This document shows positions 54,987 to 64,000 of a DNA stretch of 64,000 bases, piece after piece. Made by a program: the position numbers and the translations under genes. Source of the DNA: Tolypocladium sp. Sup5 PDA-1 (taxonomy: Eukaryota; Ascomycota; Sordariomycetes; Hypocreales; Ophiocordycipitaceae); contig JPHH03000037.1 in assembly GCA_000750105.3 (NCBI GenBank), positions 186,001-250,000 of the forward strand. The letters are read 5' to 3'. How positions within the stretch are numbered: the first letter of the stretch is position 1; each line of letters starts with the position of its first letter. The notes under the pieces are model-generated. The model made no database searches, had not been told where the DNA came from, and saw only the letters and a list, made by a program, of their open reading frames with translations.

Positions 54987-56097
54987 ATATATCACCGACT
55001 ACTTGAAAGAGAGGAACACGATGCGTCTAAGGGACAATTTTTAAGCGGATGGAGACGAGATGGCAATGATGATACGACCGTTCTAGATGCATGGAAGTGG
55101 AAAGCAGGGCAAAGACTACGTTGGTCTAAGATGATGGGTGTTCTCACGTTTGCAGGCTGCAGCCACTAGACGAGCCCTTAAAGCAAGTTCAGGCATAATC
55201 GACCATTCTGCAAACACGGTCTCACCTAGACTGTCCAGCACGGGGATCTCGCTACTATGATACTTTGCATTTTCCTCCAATTCTCCTGACGACCTCTGCA
55301 TGCGAATTGATGTCTGTCAAAGGCTGGCTACATGCTGTGTCCCTGCGTCGTCGACACCTGACTTGGATGTGGACGAGGCTCCTCTTCAGGGGTAGTGCTG
55401 TTTGATCGGAAATGCCTTGATGCCAGAGCCGTCCAGGGACTTTCGTTTCAGGGAAACGACTTGAAGAAACCCCCAGTCAATTCAAGGCATCGAACACTAG
55501 CATGCCGGGATCACGTGGAATAGCCCGGGATAGTTACCGACGGAGAACACTGCAGTAACCGAGAACGTGGTCGAGGGTACATATTTCTACGTCTGAGTCG
55601 GTTTCGAGCACTTGTCTCCCTGAATTCAAAATACGGCCGGGAACAGATGTTGACTGACTGCGTAATCGGGATTACTTTCAGCTCGAAAAACCACCAAATA
55701 GTCCGGAAGAGATGGATCGATCACACCCGAATTAAATCTGCTACGGGCGTACAGGAAAGCATTATACGGGAGAATTAGCAGAGTAGCAATACCATGTATT
55801 CGCCAAAGAATTCGATTGTATTGGCCGTCTCTCGGGGCTGCGTACCAAGCACAAAAGGAACCAACAGCGTGATGTTGACGATGAATGTCCCACGTGCCAC
55901 TGTGTCCTAGATAGCACTGTGGGGCTACGCCGCCGCCGGTGTTTATCACAGTGCTTTACGCGGTCCCCCGTCGTATCGCTTAGCGCCCAAATTCCAGTTG
56001 CCGGGGCAATTATGTCATTTGGCAACCAACGCCAAAGTAAACGTGAATATTGGACCCTGCGAAAGTGAACCGCAGTTCGGACCTGCACACGTCTTCC
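54987..56097. other. Intergenic region
   Basis: About 1.1 kb between NTF2 and the SNF2 gene. Short frames on the minus strand lack a domain. No repeat, RNA gene or other feature is recognised. Confidence 0.45.
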
Positions 56098-59000
56098 ATG
56101 AACAGCAACAGCCGAAGCAAAAAGCCTGGCGCAGGATTCGCATTTAAGCCGTGGAACAACATCTCGCCGTCCGAGGCCCCCGACTTTTCCAAACTCTCCC
56201 GCAAGACAAACACCGACGCCATCGTTGTTCTCCAGGAACTCGACACCATGGTCAATGAGCGGGCGCCCCCAAAGGCGCCGCTGCAGCCTCTCCAGAAGCC
56301 CAACGATGACAAGCCTCTGCGAGCCAGGTCCCCAGACGATGACGATGTCACCGCTGCCGTGCTCAGGGGCATGCCGTGCGTCAAGGGCCAGTATAGGACG
56401 CCTTCTGGGTCGACGAGCCACCCGACCTTTGGACACCCCACCAAGATGATGTCGTCTCTTAAGCAGAAGGCGGACATTTTCATCCATCAAAAGAGCCGAC
56501 CCGAACATCACCTCGGAACCAAGGTCAGTGGCCCGCGACCGCCGTCGTACCAAGATCGCAGACCGCCGCCGATGCCAATGTACAACTCGAACGCGCCAGC
56601 CACGACGCAATCCCACTATGGGGGCGAGGTGTTCTATACCGACCCTTCCAAGGCGAGCGCCGACCTGAAGGCCTTGCTGGAGGGTGGCATGGAAGAGGAC
56701 GAGGACGAGGAGGCGGAGAGCAACGAGCAGCCGAAGGTGGCTGAAGAGAAAAATAATAACTCGGTCGAAACGAAAGAGCAGAAGCCGGAACAGAAAAAGG
56801 GCTTCCGGGTCGGCGAGGATGGCACGGTAGATGGTCTTAAGGTGAAACTCCTACCCCATCAGGTCGAGGGAGTCAACTGGATGCGTCGCCGTGAGCTAGG
56901 CCCCGTCAAGCGAGGCAAGGTCCCCAAGGGAGGACTCCTCGCCGACGACATGGGCCTGGGAAAGACGCTGCAGACCGTCTCCGTGATCATGACCAACCGA
57001 AAGCCCGAGAAAGACGAAGAGGGCTGGAAGAAGCACTTTGAGGGTATACAAAAGTCAACGCTCGTCGTCGCCCCGCTGGCACTGATCAGGCAATGGGAGC
57101 ACGAGCTTAAGGACAAGGTCGCCAAAGCTCATAGGCTTAAGGTCCTGGTACACCACGGCCCAAAGCGGACGAAGAACTTCAAGGATCTGGCCCTGTATGA
57201 CGTGGTCATCACGACGTACCAGATCCTCGTTTCGGAGCACAACAATTCGTCTCTAGCCGAAAGCGGTCTCAAGGCAGGCTGCTTTGGACTTCACTGGTGG
57301 CGAGTTGTCTTGGATGAGGCGCACACCATCAAGAACCGCAACGCCAAAGCCACCAAGGCGTGCTACGCCTTGCGCTCAGAATATCGCTGGTGTCTGTCGG
57401 GAACCCCGATGCAAAACAACCTTGACGAGCTGCAGTCCCTAGTCAGATTCCTTCGCGTCAAACCATATGACGACCTCAAGCAATGGAAAGAGCACATCGA
57501 TGGGCCCCTGAAGAATGGCAAGGGCCACATTGCCATCCGCCGACTCCACAGTATCCTACGCTGCTTCATGAAGAGGCGGACAAAGGAGATCCTCAAGGAG
57601 GAGGGCGCTCTGAACCCCGGCGGTAAGCCGTCTGCCGAAGGAGAAGCATCTGCGACTGGTTTCAAGCACACGCAGCGAAATGTCGTGACCGTTTCGGCCA
57701 AGATGTCTCCTGCTGAGCGCAAGTTTTACAATCGCCTAGAAGCCCGCGCAGACAAGCGCATGGAGGCCATGATGAAGGAAAAAGTCAGCTACGCCAACGC
57801 CTTCACCCTTCTCTTGCGGCTTCGACAAGCTTGCAATCACCCGAAGCTTGTCGAAGGCAAACTAGACCAGGACAAGGATGCGTTGTCAACCGGCTCGAGT
57901 CAGAGGCCCCAGGACACAGATATCGACTCCATGGCCAACATGTTTGCCGGCATGGGGATTGCAACCAAGAGCTGCAGCGTCTGCGGCAGGGAACTGACCA
58001 GCGTTGACACCGAGCTGGGCCGGGAGAACTGTTCGGAGTGCCACGAGGACTTGGAGTACTTCAAGAATCACGAACAGCCGCAAAAGAAGAAGTCTAAAAA
58101 GAAGTCCAAGGCCAAAAAGGTTGAGAAAACCAAGGACAAGTCCAACGCCAAGGAGAAGCAGAGGGTTGAACCAGAGGCAGAGGAGCAGCCAGGACAGGCT
58201 GTGCGCCGCCCGCGGAACAGAAACGCTGTCATCGACAGCGATGACGAGGAAGAAGGAGAGGGTAGCTGGCTCGTTCCGGAAAACGAGCAGGGTGAGCTGC
58301 AGCTGGGCAAGGCTGGGGGCGAAGAGGACGAGAACGCAGAGGGTGGCGGCGACTGGGTCAAAACCGACGACTCGGCCGACGAGACGCTTGATGACAAGGA
58401 TCAGAGCAACTTGAGCAGCTTCGTCATCGATGACGAGACGGCTAGGAAGGAAGGGTATCGGTCGGCGCATGAGGAGTCTGACGATGACGATTCGCTCTTG
58501 TCTGTGTCTGCCATAACAAAGCAGCTGGCATCGCAAACGCTCGAAGACAAGCCTGTTACCTCACAGCCTTCTGCATTAGCCGCTGACCCCACCTCGGATG
58601 CGGATTCAGACGACTCGGATTCTGATGAAACAGAGCTCTACTCTTCCGATGACGACAACGAGGGGTGGCCTCCCTTGAGTGCCAAACAAGTCCTCGCATC
58701 CGCCAAGATCCGCGAGCTCATCAGGCTTTTACACGCCGAGGTGCGCGAGCACAAGTTCATCGTCTTCTCGCAGTTTACGTCGATGCTCGACCTGGTGGAG
58801 CCGTTCCTACGCAAGGAGCGCTTCAGGTTTACGCGCTACGACGGGAGCATGAAGAACGACGAGCGCGAGGAGAGCCTGCGCAGGCTGCGCGAGGACAAGC
58901 ACGTGCGGATCCTGCTGTGCAGCTTGAAGTGCGGCAGCTTGGGGCTCAACCTAACAGCGGCGACGAGGGTCATCATCGTCGAGCCGTTTTGGAATCCGGT

Positions 59001-59434
59001 GAGTGACAATCTACAACTATCCCCTAAACAAGCAGTGAGAGCTTCTCGAGTGCTAACGTTGTTCAATACAGTTCGTCGAGGAACAGGCCATCGACCGCGT
59101 TCACCGCCTCACCCAGACGGTCGACGTGACCGTCTACAAGCTCACCGTCGCCAATACGGTCGAGGAGCGCATCATCGACCTGCAGGACAAGAAGCGCCTG
59201 CTGGCCGAGACGACCATCGAGGGCGGCGCCAGGAAGGAGGCGCTCAAGCTCGGCATCGACGAGATCATCAACCTGTTCAAGCCCGGCGGCTACGCCAATC
59301 CCGACGGGGACGAGGGGCCGTGGATCGACGAAGGCGCAGCCGGGGATGAGCGTGATAGGGCGAGGCAAGCCATGAGCTTTTTGAGGAGGAAGCCGGCGAG
59401 GGAGGAGAGCGAGGTATATGGCCGGAGGTGGTAG
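56098..59434 (+). CDS. SNF2-family ATPase/helicase (Rad5/Rad16/Uls1-like group)
   Basis: Two exons, 56098-58998 and 59072-59434, give 1087 residues; I used the first ATG (MNSNSRSKKPGAG), as the open frame upstream has none. The ATPase domain starts near 255 (LKVKLLPHQVEGVNWMRRRE). Walker A is DDMGLGKT near 285, the Walker B box is DEAH (VVLDEAHTIKNRNAKA) near 405, and motif III is WCLSGTPMQNN. A zinc-binding-like segment CSVCGRELTSVDTELGRENC with a further CHED sits between the two lobes where Rad5/Rad16 carry a RING; it has too few ligands for a clear RING. A long Lys- and acid-rich insert precedes helicase lobe 2 (REHKFIVFSQFTSMLDLVEP, LKCGSLGLNLTAATRVIIVE, QAIDRVHRLTQ). Expected: nuclear, ATP-dependent DNA translocation in repair or chromatin. 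The exact ortholog is uncertain. Confidence 0.88.
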
Positions 59435-60806
59435 AATACTGCCGTGGATACAGGCGTTTGGCGGTGTTAATGATCACATGTATAGACCTGTAATGATGAA
59501 TGAATACACGCAGCTATACGCACAATGGTACATCGTGATACACCCTCGTTCATCGCGAAAAGGAGGCCACTAACCTGGTCCCAAGACCACAGCCCGCCCT
59601 TCAAAGATGCTGTTCGTCGTGGTTTAGAAAAAATTTACCAAAGAGGACCACGACGAAGCCTCCTACCTTTGAAAAATAGTATTCCAAATGCCCAAGTCCT
59701 TTCAATTGTGTAGCAAGTACGATGGCTCTAGCTTGGGCATGCCCAATGCTGCCACCTCCTTATCTGCCTTCGCAGAGCACACCAACGCGAAAATCCCCCC
59801 TACCGCCACCGAGCTTCCAAACGGAGGTTGTGCATCAGGCTATAAAAGTCTTCCTCGCCGCCGACTTTTCCGTCTTATTTCAATATTCTCTCCCGCACAT
59901 GAAATAGGAGAGGATGTTCCTCGTGGGCCACGTTGATCCTTCAAAACAAAATGGCTGCTGATGACACGAACGACGTCTGAGGCCCTGTCCTGCCACAATC
60001 TCTACGAGGCCGAGCTCCTTCGGTGCCTCCATGGCTGATGACGGAAAACGCTTCCTGAGGCCAGGTCAAATTCTTTTCTACACAAGAATTTTTTCTTGGC
60101 CATATTAGGCAGATTAATCCTTCGAAGCTCGCAGTCAGTGGCGCTAATGATGGCGATGCGATCTGAAGCACTCTTGCATCTGGCTCTGACTGATGGGATT
60201 GTTGCTCACACGCTCTGCTAACCTTTGTTTGGCCAGCACAATACCCTGTATATAGTTTAATTAGGCCTTCACAGTTTAGTTAGACAAGCCTGCTAGGCAG
60301 TCGTCTCGATTCCCTAGTGTCAGAGCGTCTCCGAAACGCAACCATCTGCCCGCAACCGCAGGGACGAGAAGCACAGAGCATGAGCGCAAGAGCATAGGAG
60401 TCTTGATAAACTAACCGTCATCTATTTGTTCCGACACCAAGCCCCCTGATCTCATCGGTGGGATTCTGGACTGGTCGTCATCCTTTTTACTGCGCCGGTA
60501 CTGAGCCCAGTCTCCTCATCTCCCAACTCCCATCGATCTCGTTCCTTACTCATGACAGGGTTACATACATCAGCTCCGTGACCATTCGTTGCCAAGACAG
60601 TCTCACCATGTCTCACCAGCAGCCAAGCAAAGTTCCCATCCGCCGTCCAGTAGATGTTCAAGGTCGCTCGTTGAAAGCTTTCAGAAAGTTTGCCTCATCG
60701 AGTTCTCATGTCGTGACTTCGTGTGCTCGATGCCATTACTAGCCTACACAAGAGGACGAGGTTTGTCCGTCTCGCAGAGTACAGCCAAGCTAGATGCAGA
60801 CCATGT
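59435..60806. other. Convergent intergenic region
   Basis: About 1.4 kb between convergent gene ends. Scattered A/T-rich patches (e.g. TATAGTTTAATTAGG near 60250) contrast with the GC-rich neighbours. No coding region, tRNA or repeat is supported. Confidence 0.5.
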
Positions 60807-62659
60807 CTACAGCTCTTCCTCTTCCTCTTCTGCAGCCTTGGTGGTTGCCGCAGCACTAACAGTACTGGGAGCAGCGGCTGTATTTCCAGAAACCACGGCG
60901 CCCAAAGCGGCAGTGAGGCTCTGAGTTGTCGTCTGTTTGTTGGCAGCGTTGGTTTGGTCGATGCTAGGCCGTGCTTTCTTGAGCGGACTTCCAACAAGCG
61001 CTTCTGGTGGAACGTCTGGGCCGCCTTGGTTGGCTCCCGCGGGCTGCGCAGCTGGTATGCCTAGGGGTATCGGGGAGTCTTCCGCCGCGGCTCTTTGTGA
61101 CGTCTCGGGGGTCGAGTGGCTGTCCGGTTCAGTCGAGTGCGCGCGCTTAAGCTGCAAGGGTTGTTAGCTGAGTGACGTGCTGAAGGATCCTCCATTCATC
61201 GAGGTAAAATTTACTCACTCGAATACGGTTGACACCGTCAGCCAGCTCTCCGCCAAACTTGGGGTCCTCCGGAGCCAGCTTGGCATCGCCTTCTTTATCG
61301 TCAATGTCTTCCATCTTTCTGACAACCGCGCCGTCATCGTCGTCGTCATCGTCGCTGTCCTCTGCAATGTTCCCGTTGCTCTTCTTTCTCGCCTTTCGCC
61401 GCCGCAGAGTTTCGGAATCCTGGTCTCGGAAGGCAGTGAAGCCAACGGTGCCTCCTGCTTTCAAGGGGCCAATGTTTGAAAAGTCGAGCTGCCCTGAGCG
61501 GCGTTTGGCGGATGCTGGCGTGGCTTGCGGATTCTTGGCCGATTGCATAACGCCAATCTTCTGCAGTTGTCCTAGAGCCAAGTTAGTCAAGGTCATATCA
61601 CGGGGCAGGGCGTGTCAACTTACTATCGCCTCGGTAGAAGAAGGTGAAGACAGCATAGGGCTTGTCGGGTCCATCGATGCCCGTCACCGTCTGAGTACTG
61701 ATAGTCTTCGGATCGAGTGTCTTGGGCTTCGCAAAGCTGGTCGTGTGCTCGACATCAGCATTGATTCCATTGTCGGTGCTGCCGGTCGCGTCCTCGTCGC
61801 CGTCGTGGGCGTCAAACTGAGGAGAGTATTCCCCCTTCTTGATTTCTCCAGACGCCAGGACTCGGAACATGGCAACCTTGATCTGGCCCGTAGCCTCGGG
61901 GGGTTCGTCGTCGTCGTCAGACCAAGAATCCGAGTCAAAGACGGCCTCGATGGGCGACGCGTCGTCCGCACCGTACCGTAGCGTGTCTTTACGGCCATCC
62001 GTGTTCTTGTCTGCATCTCCACTTGTGTTGCCGTCCATGTTCCTGTTCTGTCGTCGTTGGCGCTTCTCAAACTTTTGCCGTCGCTTCTCCAGCTTCTCGG
62101 CGGCATCATGCCCCTGCAGGTCGAGGCCATTCAGCCAGCGTTCCAGGCCGACTTCTCGAAACAAGAACTCGCGCTCGGCCAAGCCTCCGCCTTCAGACTC
62201 AGGGACCTGAACCCAACGGCTGTTGACCCAGGTCTCCTCGCCAGGTCGGAGCAGGGTAGCCACCTCTTCCTTGCCCCGGCCGTCAAAATAGATGTAGGCA
62301 GCAATCGTCTCATTCTCCGAGTTCGTCATGGGGATGTAGGGCGTGACAATGCCCCCGAACTTTCCCCGCTCATTGCTGGAGGCCGGGTGGAGGCTGCCGA
62401 CAAACTGCGGCTTTGGGTAGGGGTTGGTGTCGCTGGCCTTGGGGGCCGAGTAGGGGATCGGCAGGCCTGGGGTCAAGAGCGTAATGGAGATGGCAAACTT
62501 GGCAGGCTCGGGCTTGTTTGAATCGCCGCTGAGGCTGGGCTGCGGCACGGGGATGTAGTTGCTGATGCGGGAGAGCCTCGACTGGCGCTGCATGCCGTAC
62601 TCGGGCAGCGGGGCGCCATTTGCATGGATGCTGACCGCAATGCCCTTGAAGCAGGGCAT
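60807..62659 (-). CDS. Conserved fungal protein of unknown function (DUF7918-like N-terminal domain)
   Basis: Three exons on the minus strand, 61624-62659, 61219-61571 and 60807-61151, give 577 residues. The N-terminal 210 residues form a single compact domain: MPCFKGIAVSIHANGAPLPE, ISNYIPVPQPSLSG, FAISITLLTPGLPIPYSAPK, AAYIYFDGRGKEEVATLLRP and WVQVPESEGGGLAEREFLFR. These read like the DUF7918 family of filamentous fungi; this name is from memory of similar sequences, not a search. Then come a basic helix (AAEKLEKRRQKFEKRQRRQN), an acidic Ser/Asp segment, a patch ending in FTFFYRGD that continues the domain-like pattern, a Lys/Arg-rich piece with an eight-Asp run, and an Ala-rich tail with a Glu run. 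Probably nuclear from its basic patches; no function can be stated. Confidence 0.75.
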
Positions 62660-63639
62660 CGTGGCGGAGGTTCAGCGCCTGTGGAGGCAGCACCGGCGCG
62701 TCTTGCCAACGTGTGCGAGCCGCGTGGAGCTCCGTCTGCGTCTGCGTCGAAGGGAAGGGCGGGGATCGTCGTCTCGGAAGGGCGGTGGCGGGGAGAGCAG
62801 GCGGAGGTTGGAGGAGGCACTGTAGGTACGGCTTCAGCAGCCAGCCATCTGCCTGACGACTGACGAGCACTGGAGCAGCGGCCAAGCCTGAGCGAAGCGG
62901 ATTGTCAGACGCCAAAAAGAGGGTTCGCCAAAAGAAAAGCATGCAGCTGGGCAGTTCGGGAGGAAGATGTCGAACAAAGGTGACACAAAAGGGCATTCAA
63001 TCCGCATCTAATTAGGTGGTGAAGCAGCAACGGGGGTGTCCCGCCGCGTTCGGATCAACCCAATGATCCGGCCAGCTGCCGGCTCCACCCGCCGCCATGT
63101 GGAGAGCTATCCCTTCTAGGCGACCAAGTTCGTTATCTTATGTAACCAAGACATCACGCCAATTTACACCATAACTGAGGACTCGGACGCTGTGCGGCGT
63201 CGTCTACGGCCGCGTTGTTTGTTCCTGTGGCGTCGTTGCGGCACCGGCCAGAGCATTGCTTGCTTGCCAGTCAATTCCGTACGGAGTACTTGGTGGACAG
63301 TTCTCGTATCACACGAGCTCCTCCGCCCCCTCTGTTCCCGCTGTTCCCTCTATTCTTCCTATTACCTGCGGACTCATATGGCCGCGATGTCTTCTTCGAC
63401 TGATACTATAGTCTATAGTCCTCATTACCATTGTAAGGTTACGTTGCAAATAGTAAGATTTCGAATATATAGCCAGGACCATGTTTGCACTTGCTTTGGA
63501 GAAATCAATTCATTTCAGATGAAAGAGAGCTAATACGTAAAACACTTGCAATCACGCCCACTCCTCAAAGCCAAGCCCAGGGTATCTAGCATATCGTCGA
63601 ATCATCCTTCTCCTCCAACCCGCTGCAACGTCCCCGTTT
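62660..63639. other. Intergenic region
   Basis: About 980 bp: promoter of the unknown-function gene on one side and the 3' end of the right-edge gene on the other. It has an exact TACGGAGTAC motif at 63280-63289. No RNA gene is seen. Confidence 0.45.
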
Positions 63640-64000
63640 CTACTCCAGTACGTTGCGAGATGCTCTCCGCCGTACACTCGCACTGCCCTCGCTGTAGCTC
63701 GTGCCGAGTCCAGAGTCATATGTCCGCTTGCGGCCGCCCTCGTCATATTCATCAAACTCCTCTTCGTCGTCTGCTTCGGCACCTCCAACGGGAATGTCAG
63801 ATATTAGACGGCTCCGTTCCTCGTCATCCTCTTCTTTTACCTCCGGCTCGTGCTTTAGCGGCGGCTGCTTTCCGTACGTGGGAAAGGTGTGCGGGTGATC
63901 GGAGAAATCGCCCAGTTCTCCTTCATCGTCATCTTCCTCCCCGCTGGCAAGACGGCGACCCTTGCCCATCTCCTTGGGTCCAGTTATGGCGCCCCAAACA
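63640..64000 (-). CDS. C-terminal part of a gene cut by the right edge, acidic tail
   Basis: A frame on the minus strand is open from the window edge down to a stop at 63640. The edge residues VWGAITGPKEMGKGRR run into an acidic, Ser-rich tail (SGEEDDDEGELGDF, VKEEDDEERSR, DDEEEFDEYDEGGRKRTYDS) ending ASRNVLE. The opening looks like the last residues of a membrane or globular domain followed by a cytosolic disordered tail, so the ATG at 63969 is probably internal. I do not recognise the family; what lies beyond the window decides it. Confidence 0.6.
   Translation of the reverse strand, partial: VWGAITGPKEMGKGRRLASGEEDDDEGELGDFSDHPHTFPTYGKQPPLKHEPEVKEEDDEERSRLISDIPVGGAEADDEEEFDEYDEGGRKRTYDSGLGTSYSEGSASVRRRASRNVLE

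Noticed and set aside
1..64000. tRNA, 5S rRNA or transposase genes
   Set aside because: I looked for B-box-like GTTCGAATC patterns and for transposon domains in intergenic stretches and found none I could support by eye.

Overview
The window is nuclear DNA of a filamentous ascomycete. Genes are split by many short introns (mostly 50-78 bp) with GT-AG ends and CTRAC-like branch sites, and overall composition is GC-rich. Protein content (PTH11-type rhodopsin-fold protein, Zn2Cys6 factor, Nup98-Nup96 precursor, ATG13, HSE1) fits Pezizomycotina, most likely Sordariomycetes and possibly Hypocreales; that placement is inference. I resolve 20 protein genes (two cut by the window edges) and one decayed gene. 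All complete exon chains below were checked by hand to give an uninterrupted frame whose length is a multiple of three.

Layout. 1-6 kb: partial rhodopsin-fold membrane protein, an FAD monooxygenase and a 2.4 kb non-coding stretch. 6-14 kb: a dense housekeeping block of ribosomal protein eL8, tRNA 2-thiolation enzyme Ncs6/Ctu1, a small complex I subunit and a PHD+MYST histone acetyltransferase. 14-18.5 kb: Zn2Cys6 factor, cupin protein and SET-domain protein. 18.9-25.2 kb: Nup98-Nup96 precursor. 26-35.5 kb: centrin Cdc31, epsin Ent1/2 and a large ankyrin-RCC1-BTB protein resembling IBTK. 37-38.6 kb: mitochondrial 2-oxodicarboxylate carrier. 39-43.7 kb: an orphan acidic gene with SUMO-interaction-like motifs, preceded by a degenerate repeat field and followed by an inverted diverged copy of one repeat unit. 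45.5-51.6 kb: ATG13 and HSE1. 52-53.5 kb: a beta-lactamase-family pseudogene. 54-64 kb: NTF2, an SNF2 ATPase, a conserved fungal protein of unknown role, and the tail of a gene running off the right edge.

Functionally the window is a mosaic, not an operon-like or biosynthetic cluster. Several genes share broad themes (nucleocytoplasmic transport: Nup98-96 and NTF2; ubiquitin-dependent membrane traffic and autophagy: epsin, HSE1, ATG13; translation: eL8 and Ncs6), but nothing shows they are co-regulated. The most notable sequence-level points are micro-exons of 4, 11 and 12 nt, two GC-AG introns, a recurrent intergenic TACGGAGTAC motif, and the repeat-flanked orphan gene at 40-43 kb.
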